The notes under the pieces were generated by a model. It made no database searches and was not told where the DNA came from. It saw only the letters and a list, made by a program, of their open reading frames with translations. A stretch of DNA of 64,000 nucleotides from Mayamaea pseudoterrestris (lineage: Eukaryota; Bacillariophyta; Bacillariophyceae; Sellaphorales; Sellaphoraceae): contig BROI01000019.1 of NCBI GenBank assembly GCA_027923505.1, forward strand, positions 496,001-560,000. The letters are read 5' to 3'. Made by a program: the position numbers and the translations under genes. Below are positions 30,800 to 42,200 of the stretch, one piece after another (the first letter of the stretch is position 1; each line of letters starts with the position of its first letter).

Positions 30800-32329
30800 A
30801 TGGTGGCTTTCCGTCTCCTTTTACTGCTTGAAGTAATTCATGGAGCTAGTGGATTCACGCTGGGGCAGAGACTACAGAGGCAGAGGGCTTTGCATGCGAC
30901 GTTAACTGAAGATTATGCTGACGTGAAGAAGGATGATGTCGCTCCTCTTTCGACGACGACGGCGCCCGCACCATCTATAGACTCTTCGTCGTCTTTCAAG
31001 AAACCATTCGACATTCAGACATTTATAGACAAGGCTGCTCGTGAAGATAGACTATTTAGAACGGATACAAGTGTCCACTTTTGGAGGGATTTTGCTTCGA
31101 AAGGAAGGCAGGAGAATTTTCGCCTCATTACCACCTTCTTTACGCAAACCTTGCCATCAACCAGCCCACTGCAACGAGCAGTTTGGACAACCTTTCTGGC
31201 TCGGGCCGGATTCTTCGGTGCAAATGCCGTCGCTGGAAATCTGCTAGCTGAACGGCGCGGAGCGTCGTCAATGTTTGGTGAAATGGACATATCATTTAGA
31301 ATACTGGAGCTGATCAAATGCTACGAGCAAGAGCTAAAATATATCGAGAATGGAGTGATAAAGTATCCGTGGGACTATATTGTGCAGAAACCAACCGACA
31401 CGCAACCATTTCGTATCCAATGGGGCCATCGACAGACCAATCCATTCTTTGCGCTCGACGAAAGTCTGCGCCTCATTCGCGAGGCACCAGCAATTTGGGA
31501 ACGGCGCACTCAATTTCAAGGCAAACCGAGTGGAAATGTTCCAGCTCCACCGTATGCTGACAATATTACCTACCCTCGCTATTACTTGAACGATTTCCAT
31601 TACCAAACTGATGGTTGGCTGTCAGCGGAGAGCGCCAAGCGGTATGAGATGAGTTCTGAGACTATCTTTTTTGGATCACAAGACGTGATGCAAAGACAAA
31701 CCTTGTTGCCCTTGGTTTCACAAGCTCGAACTGCACCGACACATCAGTGTATTGACCGAAATGGGCCTGCGAGTATTCTAGAAGTTGCTTGTGGAACCGG
31801 TCGGTTCTCAACCTTTGTCCGCGACCAATTTCCTGCAGCAAATCTTACATTGACGGACTTGTCTCCATACTACCTTGACAAGGCAAGTGAGAACGATCGA
31901 TACTGGCGAGAATACAGGGGACGCGAGGCGATGAAGGAGTCTACAGGCATTCTAAAGTCGCCGGCGCCGGCTCGCATCGTTCAGGCCAATGCCGAGTCGT
32001 TGCCTTTCCCTGACGATTCCTTTGATGCAGTCCTTTGCGTGTACTTGTTCCACGAACTCCCTCTGCCGGCTCGAAGAAAAGCTGCTCAAGAGATGGCAAG
32101 GGTAGTAAAACCAGGTGGCATGGTAGTGTTGACCGACTCTATTCAAATTGGTGACCGAATCGCCTTTGGAAACGTTTTGGACAACTTTACGAAATTCAAC
32201 GAGCCACACTATGTGAGCTACCAGCGAGATGATCTAGCGGCACTCTTTACTGAACGTGGACTAGAGTGTGACGAAAAGCATGTCAATTCGCGTACAAAGA
32301 CATTGTCCTTTATCAAGCCGAAACGTTAG
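30800..32329 (+). CDS. Plastid-targeted SAM methyltransferase, tandem copy 2
   Basis: 509 residues from the Met at 30800 (MVAFRLLLLLEVIHGASG then F), a signal peptide with Phe at the cleavage site; the in-frame upstream extension to 30710 lacks such a signal. From FDIQTFIDKAAREDRLFRTD onward it aligns with copy 1 almost without gaps, sharing YLNDFHYQTDGWLSAESAKR, SILEVACGTGRFSTFVRDQF and FDAVLCVYLFHELPLPARRK. The N-terminal presequences differ strongly while the mature parts are very similar, as expected after tandem duplication with selection on the enzyme. The substrate is unknown. Confidence 0.88.
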   Translation: MVAFRLLLLLEVIHGASGFTLGQRLQRQRALHATLTEDYADVKKDDVAPLSTTTAPAPSIDSSSSFKKPFDIQTFIDKAAREDRLFRTDTSVHFWRDFASKGRQENFRLITTFFTQTLPSTSPLQRAVWTTFLARAGFFGANAVAGNLLAERRGASSMFGEMDISFRILELIKCYEQELKYIENGVIKYPWDYIVQKPTDTQPFRIQWGHRQTNPFFALDESLRLIREAPAIWERRTQFQGKPSGNVPAPPYADNITYPRYYLNDFHYQTDGWLSAESAKRYEMSSETIFFGSQDVMQRQTLLPLVSQARTAPTHQCIDRNGPASILEVACGTGRFSTFVRDQFPAANLTLTDLSPYYLDKASENDRYWREYRGREAMKESTGILKSPAPARIVQANAESLPFPDDSFDAVLCVYLFHELPLPARRKAAQEMARVVKPGGMVVLTDSIQIGDRIAFGNVLDNFTKFNEPHYVSYQRDDLAALFTERGLECDEKHVNSRTKTLSFIKPKR

Positions 32330-32719
32330 TAGTTGAGTGCGATTGACGCGACCAAGAGAGTTGCTCCGCTCCGTCCTTTGTAAACTAGTTAGAAGAATTT
32401 GCACAAAATAAAAATATGCACTGGAGTACTGTGACCATAATATATTGAGATAGCTCGCACATTTGCTGAGAAATGCATACAACTCGCAAATGGGAACTTA
32501 TCGGTACTCCTGAGGTGTTTCGGACGTTAATAGCCTGTTGGATTCATGCATAGAGTCGACGCCAGAATCGCTGGATTACCTCCTACGCCAGTTACTCTGG
32601 CCGATCATGCCTATGGTTAATTCTTTGAGATTTAAAGTAGTCTGGTTTAACTGTTTATGTCGCTTATGATAACGTAGTTTAACTAATTTACAATGCACTA
32701 AGAGAGTCTGTCAAATGTT
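32330..32719. other. Intergenic between convergent genes, no gene seen
   Basis: 390 bp holding the 3' ends of the methyltransferase and the zinc-ribbon gene. An AATAAA-like AAAATAAAAAT at 32405-32415 may serve as a polyadenylation signal. No open frame of note. Confidence 0.45.
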
Positions 32720-33538
32720 TCACACCGATGTATTGCTCATGCCTTCAATATTCGAAATGTGATGGCAGCAAGTGCAGTACACAGCCTTGGCCGAAGCAGG
32801 TACCTGTAATGCCCTTTTGCATGCTAGACAGTTTATAATGGTAGATGCTCCAGACTCGATGGCCTTGTACGTTTGGTCCGTACCTCGAACGACAAACTTT
32901 CTCCGTCCAATCTTCGCGTAGTGATCAGGACATGTAACGCTTCTCCGAAGCTCGTCTTTCGGAAGGATTACTTCGTCGTGCTCAAGAGATGGATTGGTCT
33001 TGCCTGTAGGAGGCAAACAAGGTCGCACAATCTGATTTTTGGCAGATCGTCCAAGCTCTTTGGACGAGGTAGAATCTGACTCACTCTTGCTGCCCTCCTT
33101 GTTGCAAGCTTGCTTGGTCTGCTCAAGCTCCTTTTTACGTTGAAACCTTTCCAGCAGCCTTCGCTGCGCATTCATAACGTCCATGTCATTCAAATCATCC
33201 TTTTCTGAACTTGTTATAACGCAAGGAGCGCTTGGAACACTCACGAAGGCTACTGGCGGCAAATCGAATTCGGCACATTTCGGTCCAGCAGAAACACTTC
33301 TTCTCAGCTCATTCTCTCGTTCAATCTCTTGAAGTATAGCAATCTGCGATTGTATAAAGCTGTCGCTGACTCCGAGCTCGTTGTTGTCGTTGCTTTCTGG
33401 AGCTTCCGAAGGCGATTGAAACTGGGCCGAGTCGGACATGGACGTTGGATAATTTATGAAAGGCACAAGCAACGACGAGTCTGTCGAAGATGAACGCAAT
33501 GTCTCTAATCTCAGTTGCATGTCACTGTTGCTTTCCAT
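32720..33538 (-). CDS. Hypothetical protein with C-terminal LSD1-like zinc ribbon
   Basis: 272 residues. The first 200 are low-complexity, Ser/Glu/Asp-rich with a short coiled-coil stretch (NAQRRLLERFQRKKELEQTK). The last 40 form CLACKRALQVPASAKAVYCT then C, i.e. C-x2-C...L.VP..A..V.C-x2-C, the spacing of LSD1-type zinc ribbons found in plant regulators of cell death and in many algal proteins. No membrane or targeting signal. Function is not recognised beyond probable zinc binding. Confidence 0.65.
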   Translation of the reverse strand: MESNSDMQLRLETLRSSSTDSSLLVPFINYPTSMSDSAQFQSPSEAPESNDNNELGVSDSFIQSQIAILQEIERENELRRSVSAGPKCAEFDLPPVAFVSVPSAPCVITSSEKDDLNDMDVMNAQRRLLERFQRKKELEQTKQACNKEGSKSESDSTSSKELGRSAKNQIVRPCLPPTGKTNPSLEHDEVILPKDELRRSVTCPDHYAKIGRRKFVVRGTDQTYKAIESGASTIINCLACKRALQVPASAKAVYCTCCHHISNIEGMSNTSV

Positions 33539-34186
33539 GCCAACTCGAGCAAGTCTTTTTAATGATGAGTATTGACTTGGTCGTTGCCGTGTGACCCTCT
33601 CTTGTTGAACGCGAAAAGTGCACAGAGATTCGAAATCAAACGACTTTTCAATCTCTCACGTGGCTCCTACGACGGTTTTGTACCAGTGCTTGATGTCACT
33701 ATCTTGGGATTCAAACGCTCCGCCGAGACGCCAGATCGCGACGAGAATCAGTTCCCATCGAAACAGGTGACAGTGAAAGGCGAACCTTATGGGTTCGCAT
33801 CCGTCAGATTGATGTCCAAGGCTTCACCATCAACTATTGCCTGTGCCGACTTGATGAACCAGTGAGAATCAACGCATAACTTTTCAGTCCCACGCAACAT
33901 TCAAGATCGTCGCCGAAAAGCAAGGCAAGAAAAAAGTTCGTCCGTGATCATATTCCACATGATCATGGCCGCAATGCAACTTGACGCGTCGCCATCCTTT
34001 TGCAGGCGCGATCGGGGTTCACGTGACGGAACGAGGCGCTGCATAATTAGCCCTTCGTCTCATATGAGTGGAAAGGCCTGCCGGAACCCTGTATAGTGCA
34101 CGAGGAGTTCACCTAAAGGGCAGCTATGTATTAGTTGGTATGGAAATTGGCATCTTCGGCAACGTAAGGCGCGATTGTGTGCTGCT
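33539..34186. other. Intergenic, no firm gene
   Basis: About 650 bp. A 97-codon frame at 33572-33865 shows no family match or targeting signal and is probably chance or leader sequence of the divergent gene. Confidence 0.35.
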
Positions 34187-34602
34187 ATGATAGAGTCAAC
34201 GACGATGAATAGTTCACGGGCAAATGTAGCTACTGCGGCATCCGTCATTGACGCTGCGACGAGTCAATCAAGAATCACACCGGTACATGAGCCACCATTG
34301 GGAGCACTGCGCGCCGATGAACGCAAGTTTTGCTGCTTGCTGCGCCGTCAACCTGATATGAGCAGCGAGTTCTTGTTTCTACTACTAACAAGTACTCTCT
34401 ACTAATAATACACTACAGCAAGGCTAAACTTGTCGGACAGGCATCAGCTGTTTTCGATTCGCTCGTCAAAATTTTGCAGTGTCGTCGCGTGCTGGCAGTC
34501 ATCTGCCATCCCATTAGCCCCTCATCTTTTCGCAAGGGTGCTCTTAAGATACGTTTAACAAGCGCAAAAGTATATACATATCAAGGATTCAGTATCAATT
34601 GA
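34187..34602 (+). CDS. Possible small two-exon gene (weak)
   Basis: An open stretch from 34187 (MIESTTMNSSRANVATAASV) could splice at 34368/34419 (GTTCTT...ACAG, 50 bp) into KAKLVGQASAVFDSLVKILQ, ending at 34602 for 121 residues. Helical character in the second part and frame continuity favour it; the weak donor, the very short intron, the lack of a recognised family and the position just upstream of the next gene argue against it. It may be leader sequence of the DUF6824 gene. Confidence 0.2.
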
Positions 34603-34698
34603 ATTTTAGTCGACGCGATCACACTTTGAATCGGACATTTGACTTGCTACTTGCATCGCGCACTCGCATTGAACGCCAAGTACTAGTCTTTAATCATC

Positions 34699-35396
34699 AT
34701 GGAGGACGACTTTCGTCACTGGCCGCTCAAAGACATTCACACTCCCCACTTGCACGACGTACTCTGCGGAAGAGGAGGCGGAAGTAACAGTCACGTTGGA
34801 AACATGCACTGGAGAATGCTTGTCGCAGCCAATAAGGAACTCTATGTCACGCTGCCAAAGAAGCAAAAGCTGCTGCTCAGCATGTCCATAGTCAATGCAG
34901 TTCGAAGTCAGAAACCTCCGGGAAGGTTTCTACAAAAGGATGCAAAATCTGATTTATACTATGACGTTGGTGATCAGCGAGCGCAGGAAAAGACGAGTCA
35001 AGCCTTGCGTGAAGGTGCGCCCGACATTAAAAAGAAGATTGCCCATCCAACGAGCGAAATTATTACTGCGCCACAACAAGCTCCAATACGAGCGCCGCCA
35101 CCGGCAATATACCCGCATCATGCTCGAGCCGCCGATCCGTTAGCGTATCCGGCAGCAGTACAAGTTCCGCTTCCTCCGCCAGTGCCGGCGCAGGGACCTG
35201 TCCGTAGTCGCAGCAAAAAGAAATCGACCCTGCCAGAGCAGCCAACGATAAGTATGCATGATTCAATGCCGGAGCATTACTCGGAACGCGCGTCCAATGG
35301 AAACGATCAAAACAATCCGCTACAAGTATATAATAGCAGCGCTGGAGACGACTTTGAATCGACGCATGCCGGTTTGGAGGAACAAATGCATGAGCG

Positions 35397-35445
<49 letters not shown>

Positions 35446-36477
35446 TACGCAACGTCGACCTGCCCATCAATTCCTTCACCCGTCGATGGAGGATTGGAGC
35501 CATCCGCGTTGTCGTTTGGAACGTATATGAGTATGGGGACTATTGAAACGAACTTGACTGCGTCGAATCATTACGACGACAATCAGCAGCAGCACAATCA
35601 AGACGAAGAGCATCAACATATTCATGCCGGACCTGACAATGATCTCGAGGCGGTGGCGCCTGTGGATGGCGGTCTAGAGTCGTTTCAGGGAGTTTCCTTT
35701 GGAACAGCTGTCATGAGCGTCGATACCTTACAACTGGAACGTGCTGGCTTGTCGGTGGGGTCAGTCATGAGTCTAAACACCATGCCAGCTGCTGTTGACG
35801 GCGGCCTTGATGCGATTGGAGCAAGTTTTGGCTCCATGTCGATCTCTCGAGACGTTCCGAACGCTGTTGAAGGAGGTCTTCAAAGCGTTTGCTTGAGTAT
35901 TGGTTCATTGTCGCTGTCAGCAGAAGACAGAGCGTTCCTCATCAATTCACTTCGCGAAGACAATATTGAGATTCCAGCAGTGCTAGAGAGTATGCCAACC
36001 TTCTTGTCGGCGCAAAAATCTAGAGGCAACTTGCTCGAGTGCAGCGATACAGACTCGGACGAGGAGAGTCGAAAGGCAAGCAGTGCTCATCCAAGTGCTG
36101 ACTGGGAGAAGCTGCAAGCGACATTGGCCGCGCAGAATACCTCACTTTTGTCGCAATCGTCGTCGTCCATGGTTGTGCCACCGCCATCGTTTCCCACTGG
36201 GCCAAACAACCCAACTTTCTTTGCTAATAACAACTTCGCCTTTCTTGGAGATAACAACGAGTACTATGTCCCCACGACTGGCTTTGATCGAGACTTGTCC
36301 GCACTCAGTGTCGGCGACTTTGAACCAGCTTACGGTCAGTCGCCGGCGACGGAGCGCGACCGACAAGCAATGCCTCCTCCCGCCAATCGGAACATCAATA
36401 CTGCCAGTGATACGCAAGTACCGCGGCCTCCTACCCAGCTGAGAAAGGCTGATAGCGATCATTGGGGAGAAGTCTAG
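34699..36477 (+). CDS. DUF6824 protein with polyglutamine and VDGGL repeats
   Basis: 592 residues, one exon. An N-terminal DUF6824 domain (about residues 18-112): HDVLCGRGGGSNSHVGNMHW, LPKKQKLLLSMSIVNAVRSQ, PPGRFLQKD, QRAQEKTSQALREGAPDI. This domain is abundant in diatoms and usually sits in proteins that look like nuclear regulators; its activity is not established. The middle is Pro-rich with a basic RSRSKKK patch, then 16 Gln encoded by a nearly pure CAG run. Four copies of a V-[DE]-G-G-L motif, each followed after 4-6 residues by [LS]-[SF]-[FI]-G..., occur between about residues 259 and 415. The C-terminus is Ser/Asn-rich. There is no signal peptide or membrane helix. Confidence 0.85.
35398..35445 (+). 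repeat. CAG trinucleotide run encoding 16 Gln
   Basis: Fifteen CAG codons and one final CAA inside the DUF6824 gene, a nearly uninterrupted microsatellite likely to vary in length between strains. Confidence 0.9.
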
Positions 36478-36805
36478 CGACCAGAGGCGATTTATCTGGA
36501 ACTTGTACGATATACCTCGCTTGCCGAGAAATTTACCGCTGCCTCAGATGTCGAGCGACAAATAGAACACCCCTAGTGCGGACGATTTACATCGTAAGTG
36601 AGTTGGCAGTTCTACGCACTGTTTTTTGCGTTTTATATTCCGCACCTCTAATCTAACGTCAGCCAGCTGACCTATTTCAATGAGGCTTGAGCGTGGAGCT
36701 TTACCTGTAGTAGACGAGCGTGTGCGACATTTGTGCTCTTGGTAAGGGCATCAGTCATTAAGTCCAAAAAGTCGCTTCCGTCTTGGTGATAAGCAAATAA
36801 TTGAA
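36478..36805. other. Intergenic, no gene seen
   Basis: 328 bp between two + strand genes, with only short frames. It should hold the 3' UTR of the DUF6824 gene and the promoter of the next. Confidence 0.4.
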
Positions 36806-37891
36806 ATGATTTCTTTCATCCAGATTTTCATTCGCATCTGGCAGCAGCTAGGTGTATGCGGTATTAATCATGAAGCTGACTATCACGGAGCCGACGAACT
36901 GACCGTCAAAACGGTAAACTGCCATTGCCGCGTCTATTCGTCGGTGAGTAGTCGATTCTACATTGCATATGGCGCGAGGCATTCCAAATGCGAGACGACC
37001 GTCAACTCGAGAGGACGAAAGACGATATTACACCTTGTTATTTGACTATCAACTCACTATTACCGTGTCATCGACGCAGCGCAAATCAAAGTCACCCAGA
37101 GGTGAGTGGCGCCAGAGTGTGCTGTCTTGTCAGGCTATCGTGACGATAATGATGATACAAATGATGGTGCTCCAATTTCTCATACTTAAACCACAATTCC
37201 AACAGAGGATATGAATTGGCTGCTTGTGCAAGCTGGCCAGGACCAGCTCACGTTGCTGCGAATCATGCGCAAATGCCGTTCCGACCGCGAGAATGAACGT
37301 CAGCTGGCGATTGATACTCTAAAATTTATCTTTCGATACGCAACGAGCTTTGGAAAGTCCGCCGATGAAGTATTAAAGCTTGTTGATGGTTTGACTGAGC
37401 AGGATTGGAGAGAATTTGACCAGCTAGTTGGAGAAGGAAAGAACCAGCAGGAAAACCACCGCCGACTGACGACCAATAAGCCAACCGATTCTTTCAATTA
37501 TTTGGGCTGGTTCTATTACGGCTGGTTCAATCCCTTGCGCTGGATCATTGAGTTTATCAATCCGCAAGTACTCGATTCTCTAGATCACGTAGAGGAATTT
37601 CCGATTGGTCCCTCGAAAGCTTCCAGGTCGGATAAAAAGGAGTTGCTCAAGAAAAACATGAGCATTGTTCTTGGCTACTTGGGAGACAACATGAATGACG
37701 AGGGAGAATACGATAATCCAAGTTACTACACCCTTCGAGCTGCTCTGGTCAGGCCTGCACATCCCGCCCACAAGAACTTGGTTGATGCGCTAAGTTGTAT
37801 CCATTTTACAGTCTCGAAGGAGGAGGAATCGAGCAAGCTGAAGAGCCAAATGAGTGCTCTCGCTGCCGAGATTGTAAAAACAGGCAACTGA
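36806..37891 (+). CDS. Hypothetical protein, three exons
   Basis: Proposed exons 36806-36943, 37014-37101 and 37206-37891 give 303 residues. The large third exon is firm: a helical protein with DTLKFIFRYATSFGKSADE, an aromatic stretch YLGWFYYGWFNPLRWIIEF and a C-terminal coiled-coil-like helix (SSKLKSQMSALAAEIVK). The two upstream exons are supported by GT-AG borders (GTGAGT donors twice) and matching phases, not by homology; the first acceptor is weaker. The family is not recognised. There is no clear signal peptide, though the first residues (MISFIQIFIRIWQQL) are amphipathic. Confidence 0.6.
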
Positions 37892-38182
37892 CGGAAATTA
37901 AGTACAAAATTGATTCGCGAGCACGACGCATAATGCTGCCATTTACATAAAAACTAGCGTACTTTATCGTAACATTCACTATAAGTGTCGTGCGAGAGGA
38001 GTTTTGATAGTTTCGTCTGCTGACGAATCTCTTGTTGTCCATTGCGGCAGCCAATCACAAGCTACCATCACTCAGCTTTAAGCCCAAGCAAGAAACAAGA
38101 TGTTTCCCAATTTGTCTCGCGTTACGCTGAAGATAGGCAAGGGTCAGTAGGGTAATCGAAATAGTCGCTCACTACGACACAC

Positions 38183-38976
38183 TTACGCAATCTCAGTCGG
38201 AGTTGTCATGGGCGAGGGCGCGTCGACTTTCTGCAAACAGTCCTCGCACAGATTGACAGTGGGATTTGCTCGGCTATAGTAACTGTTAGCAAGCTTGTGA
38301 AGCGTCAAACCTTCATCGTCGTTGAAGCACACGCCGCATTTGTCGCCTCCAAGGTTGTGTGGATGTTTGCACAGTCTGTAGCTCGTGCGGGTGCAATCAT
38401 CATGGGAAGCGTATATCTTTACCAAACCTGGTTGTGCATCAAGATAAGCAAGCTCCAGTTCGCAAGGATTTGTAATGGGGAAATGGTCGCTAGCCTTATC
38501 AATGGCAGCGAGCTGAATGTGATCCAGTGGGATACGCTGGCCGTAAAGCTCAAAGGCCCGTTGCTTGATGGTCTCAAATAGAAGTTGCCAGCTCCCTTGT
38601 TCATGTGAGATTTTCACATAAGACCATCCTATGCTGGCTAAAGTTTTTTATCGGGCGTCAGAAAATAATGGACTCTGGACAACCCTAGCCAGTTCATGCA
38701 TTACATCACAATACAACGATCAGCGTACGTACGAATACTAAGTCCGTGCTGATAGACGCAAATACCCAGCTTCATGCCAACTAATCTCTCCTCGCTTGTC
38801 GCAACACTCTCTTCCACCATGATTTCAGTCGGCAGATTGGTGGCTGCTGGATCTGTTACAGCGGATAGCGTCGTCAGCTGAAACCGATGCTCTAGAATGT
38901 TTGCCACTTGCTCCGCCAGCTGATTGACGTCGATTGACGTCGACATGGACGATCCATCAATACTGGCAATCTTCAT
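38183..38976 (-). CDS. PB1-like plus zinc-finger-like protein
   Basis: Exon 1 is 38976-38733 and exon 2 is 38595-38183; the 137-bp intron (GTACGT...CAAG) fuses the two frames into 218 residues. The splice creates a ubiquitin-like fold resembling PB1: a first strand GICVYQHGLSIR, a helix LLFETIKQRAFELYG, then HIQLAAIDKASDHFPITNPC and LVKIYAS. Downstream, C and H residues in DKCGVCFNDDEGLTLHK and NLCEDC may bind zinc. PB1 domains mediate protein pairing in signalling. The assignment is by secondary-structure pattern and is tentative. Exon 1 (MKIASIDGSSMSTSIDVNQL) is a separate helical N-terminus. Confidence 0.6.
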
Positions 38977-39278
38977 GGCTGCAAATACTTTTCCTTACTA
39001 CTCTTTTACAATGAGATTGCTTGACAACAACTTGGCGAGGAAGTTGCAGACTGGACGGCGTTGGGATAATGTGGACGAAAACCAAAAAATCATTGGAACG
39101 AGTGTGAGTACCGGTACGAATCGCTAACGGCTTGGCGCACTCGCTGTCACACTCGCGCGCCAGCCGAGCCTCGTTCATTTTTTCGTCGACACCAAGTTTC
39201 AACGCATCAGTTGGAAGCTTCCAAAGAGGTGCACAAGGTGCTGCCAAGTCTCCATTTCAGCCTTTTACCGCAACAACC

Positions 39279-42200
39279 ATGAGAATACATTCAATAGTAG
39301 CAACTAGAAATAGCCAGCGCCAAAGGAGGATGCGGTTCTGGGCTGTCGCTATCGTCATTGCGTGCCTGCTGCCAGCTAGCACAAGCGCTAGCATTGGCGT
39401 CGTGCATCGACGAGAATTAAACGATAATGATCAAGCAAACGGCGGCGACTCAAACAAATCTTCAAACACCAACGCTCAAGATGGAAATAGGAAGAATCGC
39501 AATAATGGCAATGGAGGTAACGATGGAAATGGAAACGGTGATAACGACAACGACAACAGGAAAAACAACAAGTCGAACAATGGGAACGGGAATGGCACCG
39601 GCAACGACAACAAGAACAGAAATAGTAACAATGAAGGCAACAATATTGACTGGAGTACAGTCTCAAGCTCGAACCAGACTGATATTGAAGCAGAGTTGGA
39701 GAAAGAAGCCTTTTTGAACTCCAACACGACGGAGTGGCATAAAATCACCTACGATGATGACACTGTTTCCGGCTGGCAAGAGATGGAGGCAGCAACAGTC
39801 ACACCGACCATTGCTCCGATAGTTACATGGGAAAGCGATAAACCCAGTAGCTTTCCGACTAGTGATGCAAGCACTGAAGTCACGGACGAGCCAACTGCAG
39901 CAGGCTCCACCACTGAAGCTGTATCGTCCACCCCGACAACTGCATCTCCCACGACGGAAAGCTCTACTCAAATACCAGAATCAACAGGCGCGCCGGTTGC
40001 AAGTAGTGGAGCGAACAAGTTTTTGTCGTTTGCAGGCAATCAGCAGACGAACCAGACGCAGCAGCAGCAATCGCAATTCATCACTAGTTTCGGTGCGTCG
40101 TCTACATCAGCGACTCCGACGACTGCTGCACCGACAACGGCCGCTCCTACAGTGGCCCCAATACCTTCACCAACAGCCACGAGCCAGCAGACGGCCTCCT
40201 TCTTTGGCTTTCTCTCGCCTCCGACGTACTCGGCGCAAGGCACCGCCACGGCCGAGGACGCCGCAAATGCCACAGTACTAAAGACGAGTTCGAGCAGTAG
40301 CAACACTAACGAATTCTTTGAGACGAGTGAAAGCTCCAGTGGCTACTTCCATGTTGCTCAGCCAACCAGTAGTCCAGTCGTCAGCACGGATCCAGCGGCA
40401 ACGTCTGGTTACACTGAACAAGGAGATTCGTCACCTGAGTATGCTCCAGGCGTTTATTCATATCCTATCGCAGACAGCATTCAGGATGCGTCTCATCTCT
40501 TTGATCAATCCAATCACTACCAAGCTGGGCAAGCAGCACCAGAATCAAGTTATCCAGTAGGTGACGTCGCAAATGTCGAAATGCTCAATATGACGAACGT
40601 TGAGGCTGTTGACGGCACGGGAGGTGGCTATGGGTATCAGGCAGAAGGTGGCGAAGACTCCTATGTCGAACATCCTTACTATTCCATGCCCACGGAAGAA
40701 AGCAATTTCATGTCAGGTTCCGGATACAATCCAAACGATGCATCAGCCGACATTCCGGATTGGGATCCGTCACCAGAGGCATATGCAAGTATGAGCATGC
40801 CGCAGCACATCTCCAGTAAGGGCGGGAAAGTCGGAAAAGACGTGAAAGGAAGCAAGGGAGGTCGTCACGGCAGCGCCAGTTCATATGATGCTGCAATGAA
40901 ATGCATTGAAGATCAAAAGGCTGCTAAAGAAAAAGGCCACGGCGACGACAAGATGAAAAAGTGCCCAGATGTCAATGGTATGTATACATTTGTGTTTTGA
41001 GAATTACCTTCTCTCTGCTCCTCCATTTTATGGCAGTTCAAAGCATCTAATATTCCCGCTATTTTCTTTGGCTACACAGCAAGTAAGGGTGGAGCACGAA
41101 GGAAGATTCAGATGCCTAAACCAGGATATCCGCAACCCACCTACCCTCAACCAATATCATTTCACTTCCCTTCTCCGACGATTATGCATCCGCAAGCGCC
41201 TTCGCCAGTTTCTGCCCCTATATCTGCACCAGTATCTGCACCAGCAACGCAGTCACGACCTACTTTCTTCCGACCTGTTCAACAGTCGCCAGTCGCTCCT
41301 TCTGCGTCAATTGTTACTCCGACATTAGCAACTAGCTCCGCTGTTCCAACGCCGTCTCCAATTGTAAGATCTCCGGCCGCCTCAGAGCCCCCAACCACCG
41401 AATCTTCGCCGGCAGCAAATGCACCAACGCCCTCTTTCGTTGCGACTGATGCACCATCCGTTGGGGCATCGTTTCCCACAGTCGAGCAACAGCCAAGCGC
41501 TTTTACGGCATTTCCTGTCATCGCTGATATACCCACAACGACACCAGGTACGTAAGACAGAATCGCATGCAGAATTTTACAGAGAATGATCATCTCACAC
41601 CACTTTTCCTTGCTCGCAGACTCAGAAACTGAAGAACCCCCATCGGCTGGATTTCCGACTGCTGCCACACAAACAACTGGGCCATCAGTAAGTTTTCCAA
41701 GTGCTGCAGCCCCATCAGCTGAACCAGTCATTGCATTCCCCACAAGTGAAAATAATGATGCCGCAACAGCAGAACCAGTTGAACCGACGCCCGCTAGTGA
41801 CAATTTTCCAACAGCATTACCAGCATTGACAGATGGAGTGGATACACAACGTCCGACGCCGTCAAACGGCGCTGCCGTGACGAGCTTGCCAACGGTTTTG
41901 CTAGAAGTAGAGCCCAACACAACATCATCGGAAGGTGTGGGTCCATCGCAGCCTGTAGAAGTATCCCAGCTCAACGAAGTATGGGTAGCTGCCAAGGACG
42001 TCACTGTGGAAGCGAAAGGTTCTATCGATCTCTCGACGGCGCAGCAGGAGGTTTTTAATCAAACTGTCAGCGTCATGACGCCATTCTTCGAAGCCTATTT
42101 CGGAGACAATCTTGTAAAATTTCAACTCGGGTTGACCTTTCTCGAATCCAAGACGGATTCCGTATCACTTGGCGACTCGGGATCTGAAGCCGCAGTCCAA

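Noticed and set aside
33572-33865. 97-codon forward frame
   Set aside because: No domain, no targeting signal, no splice partner; probably chance.
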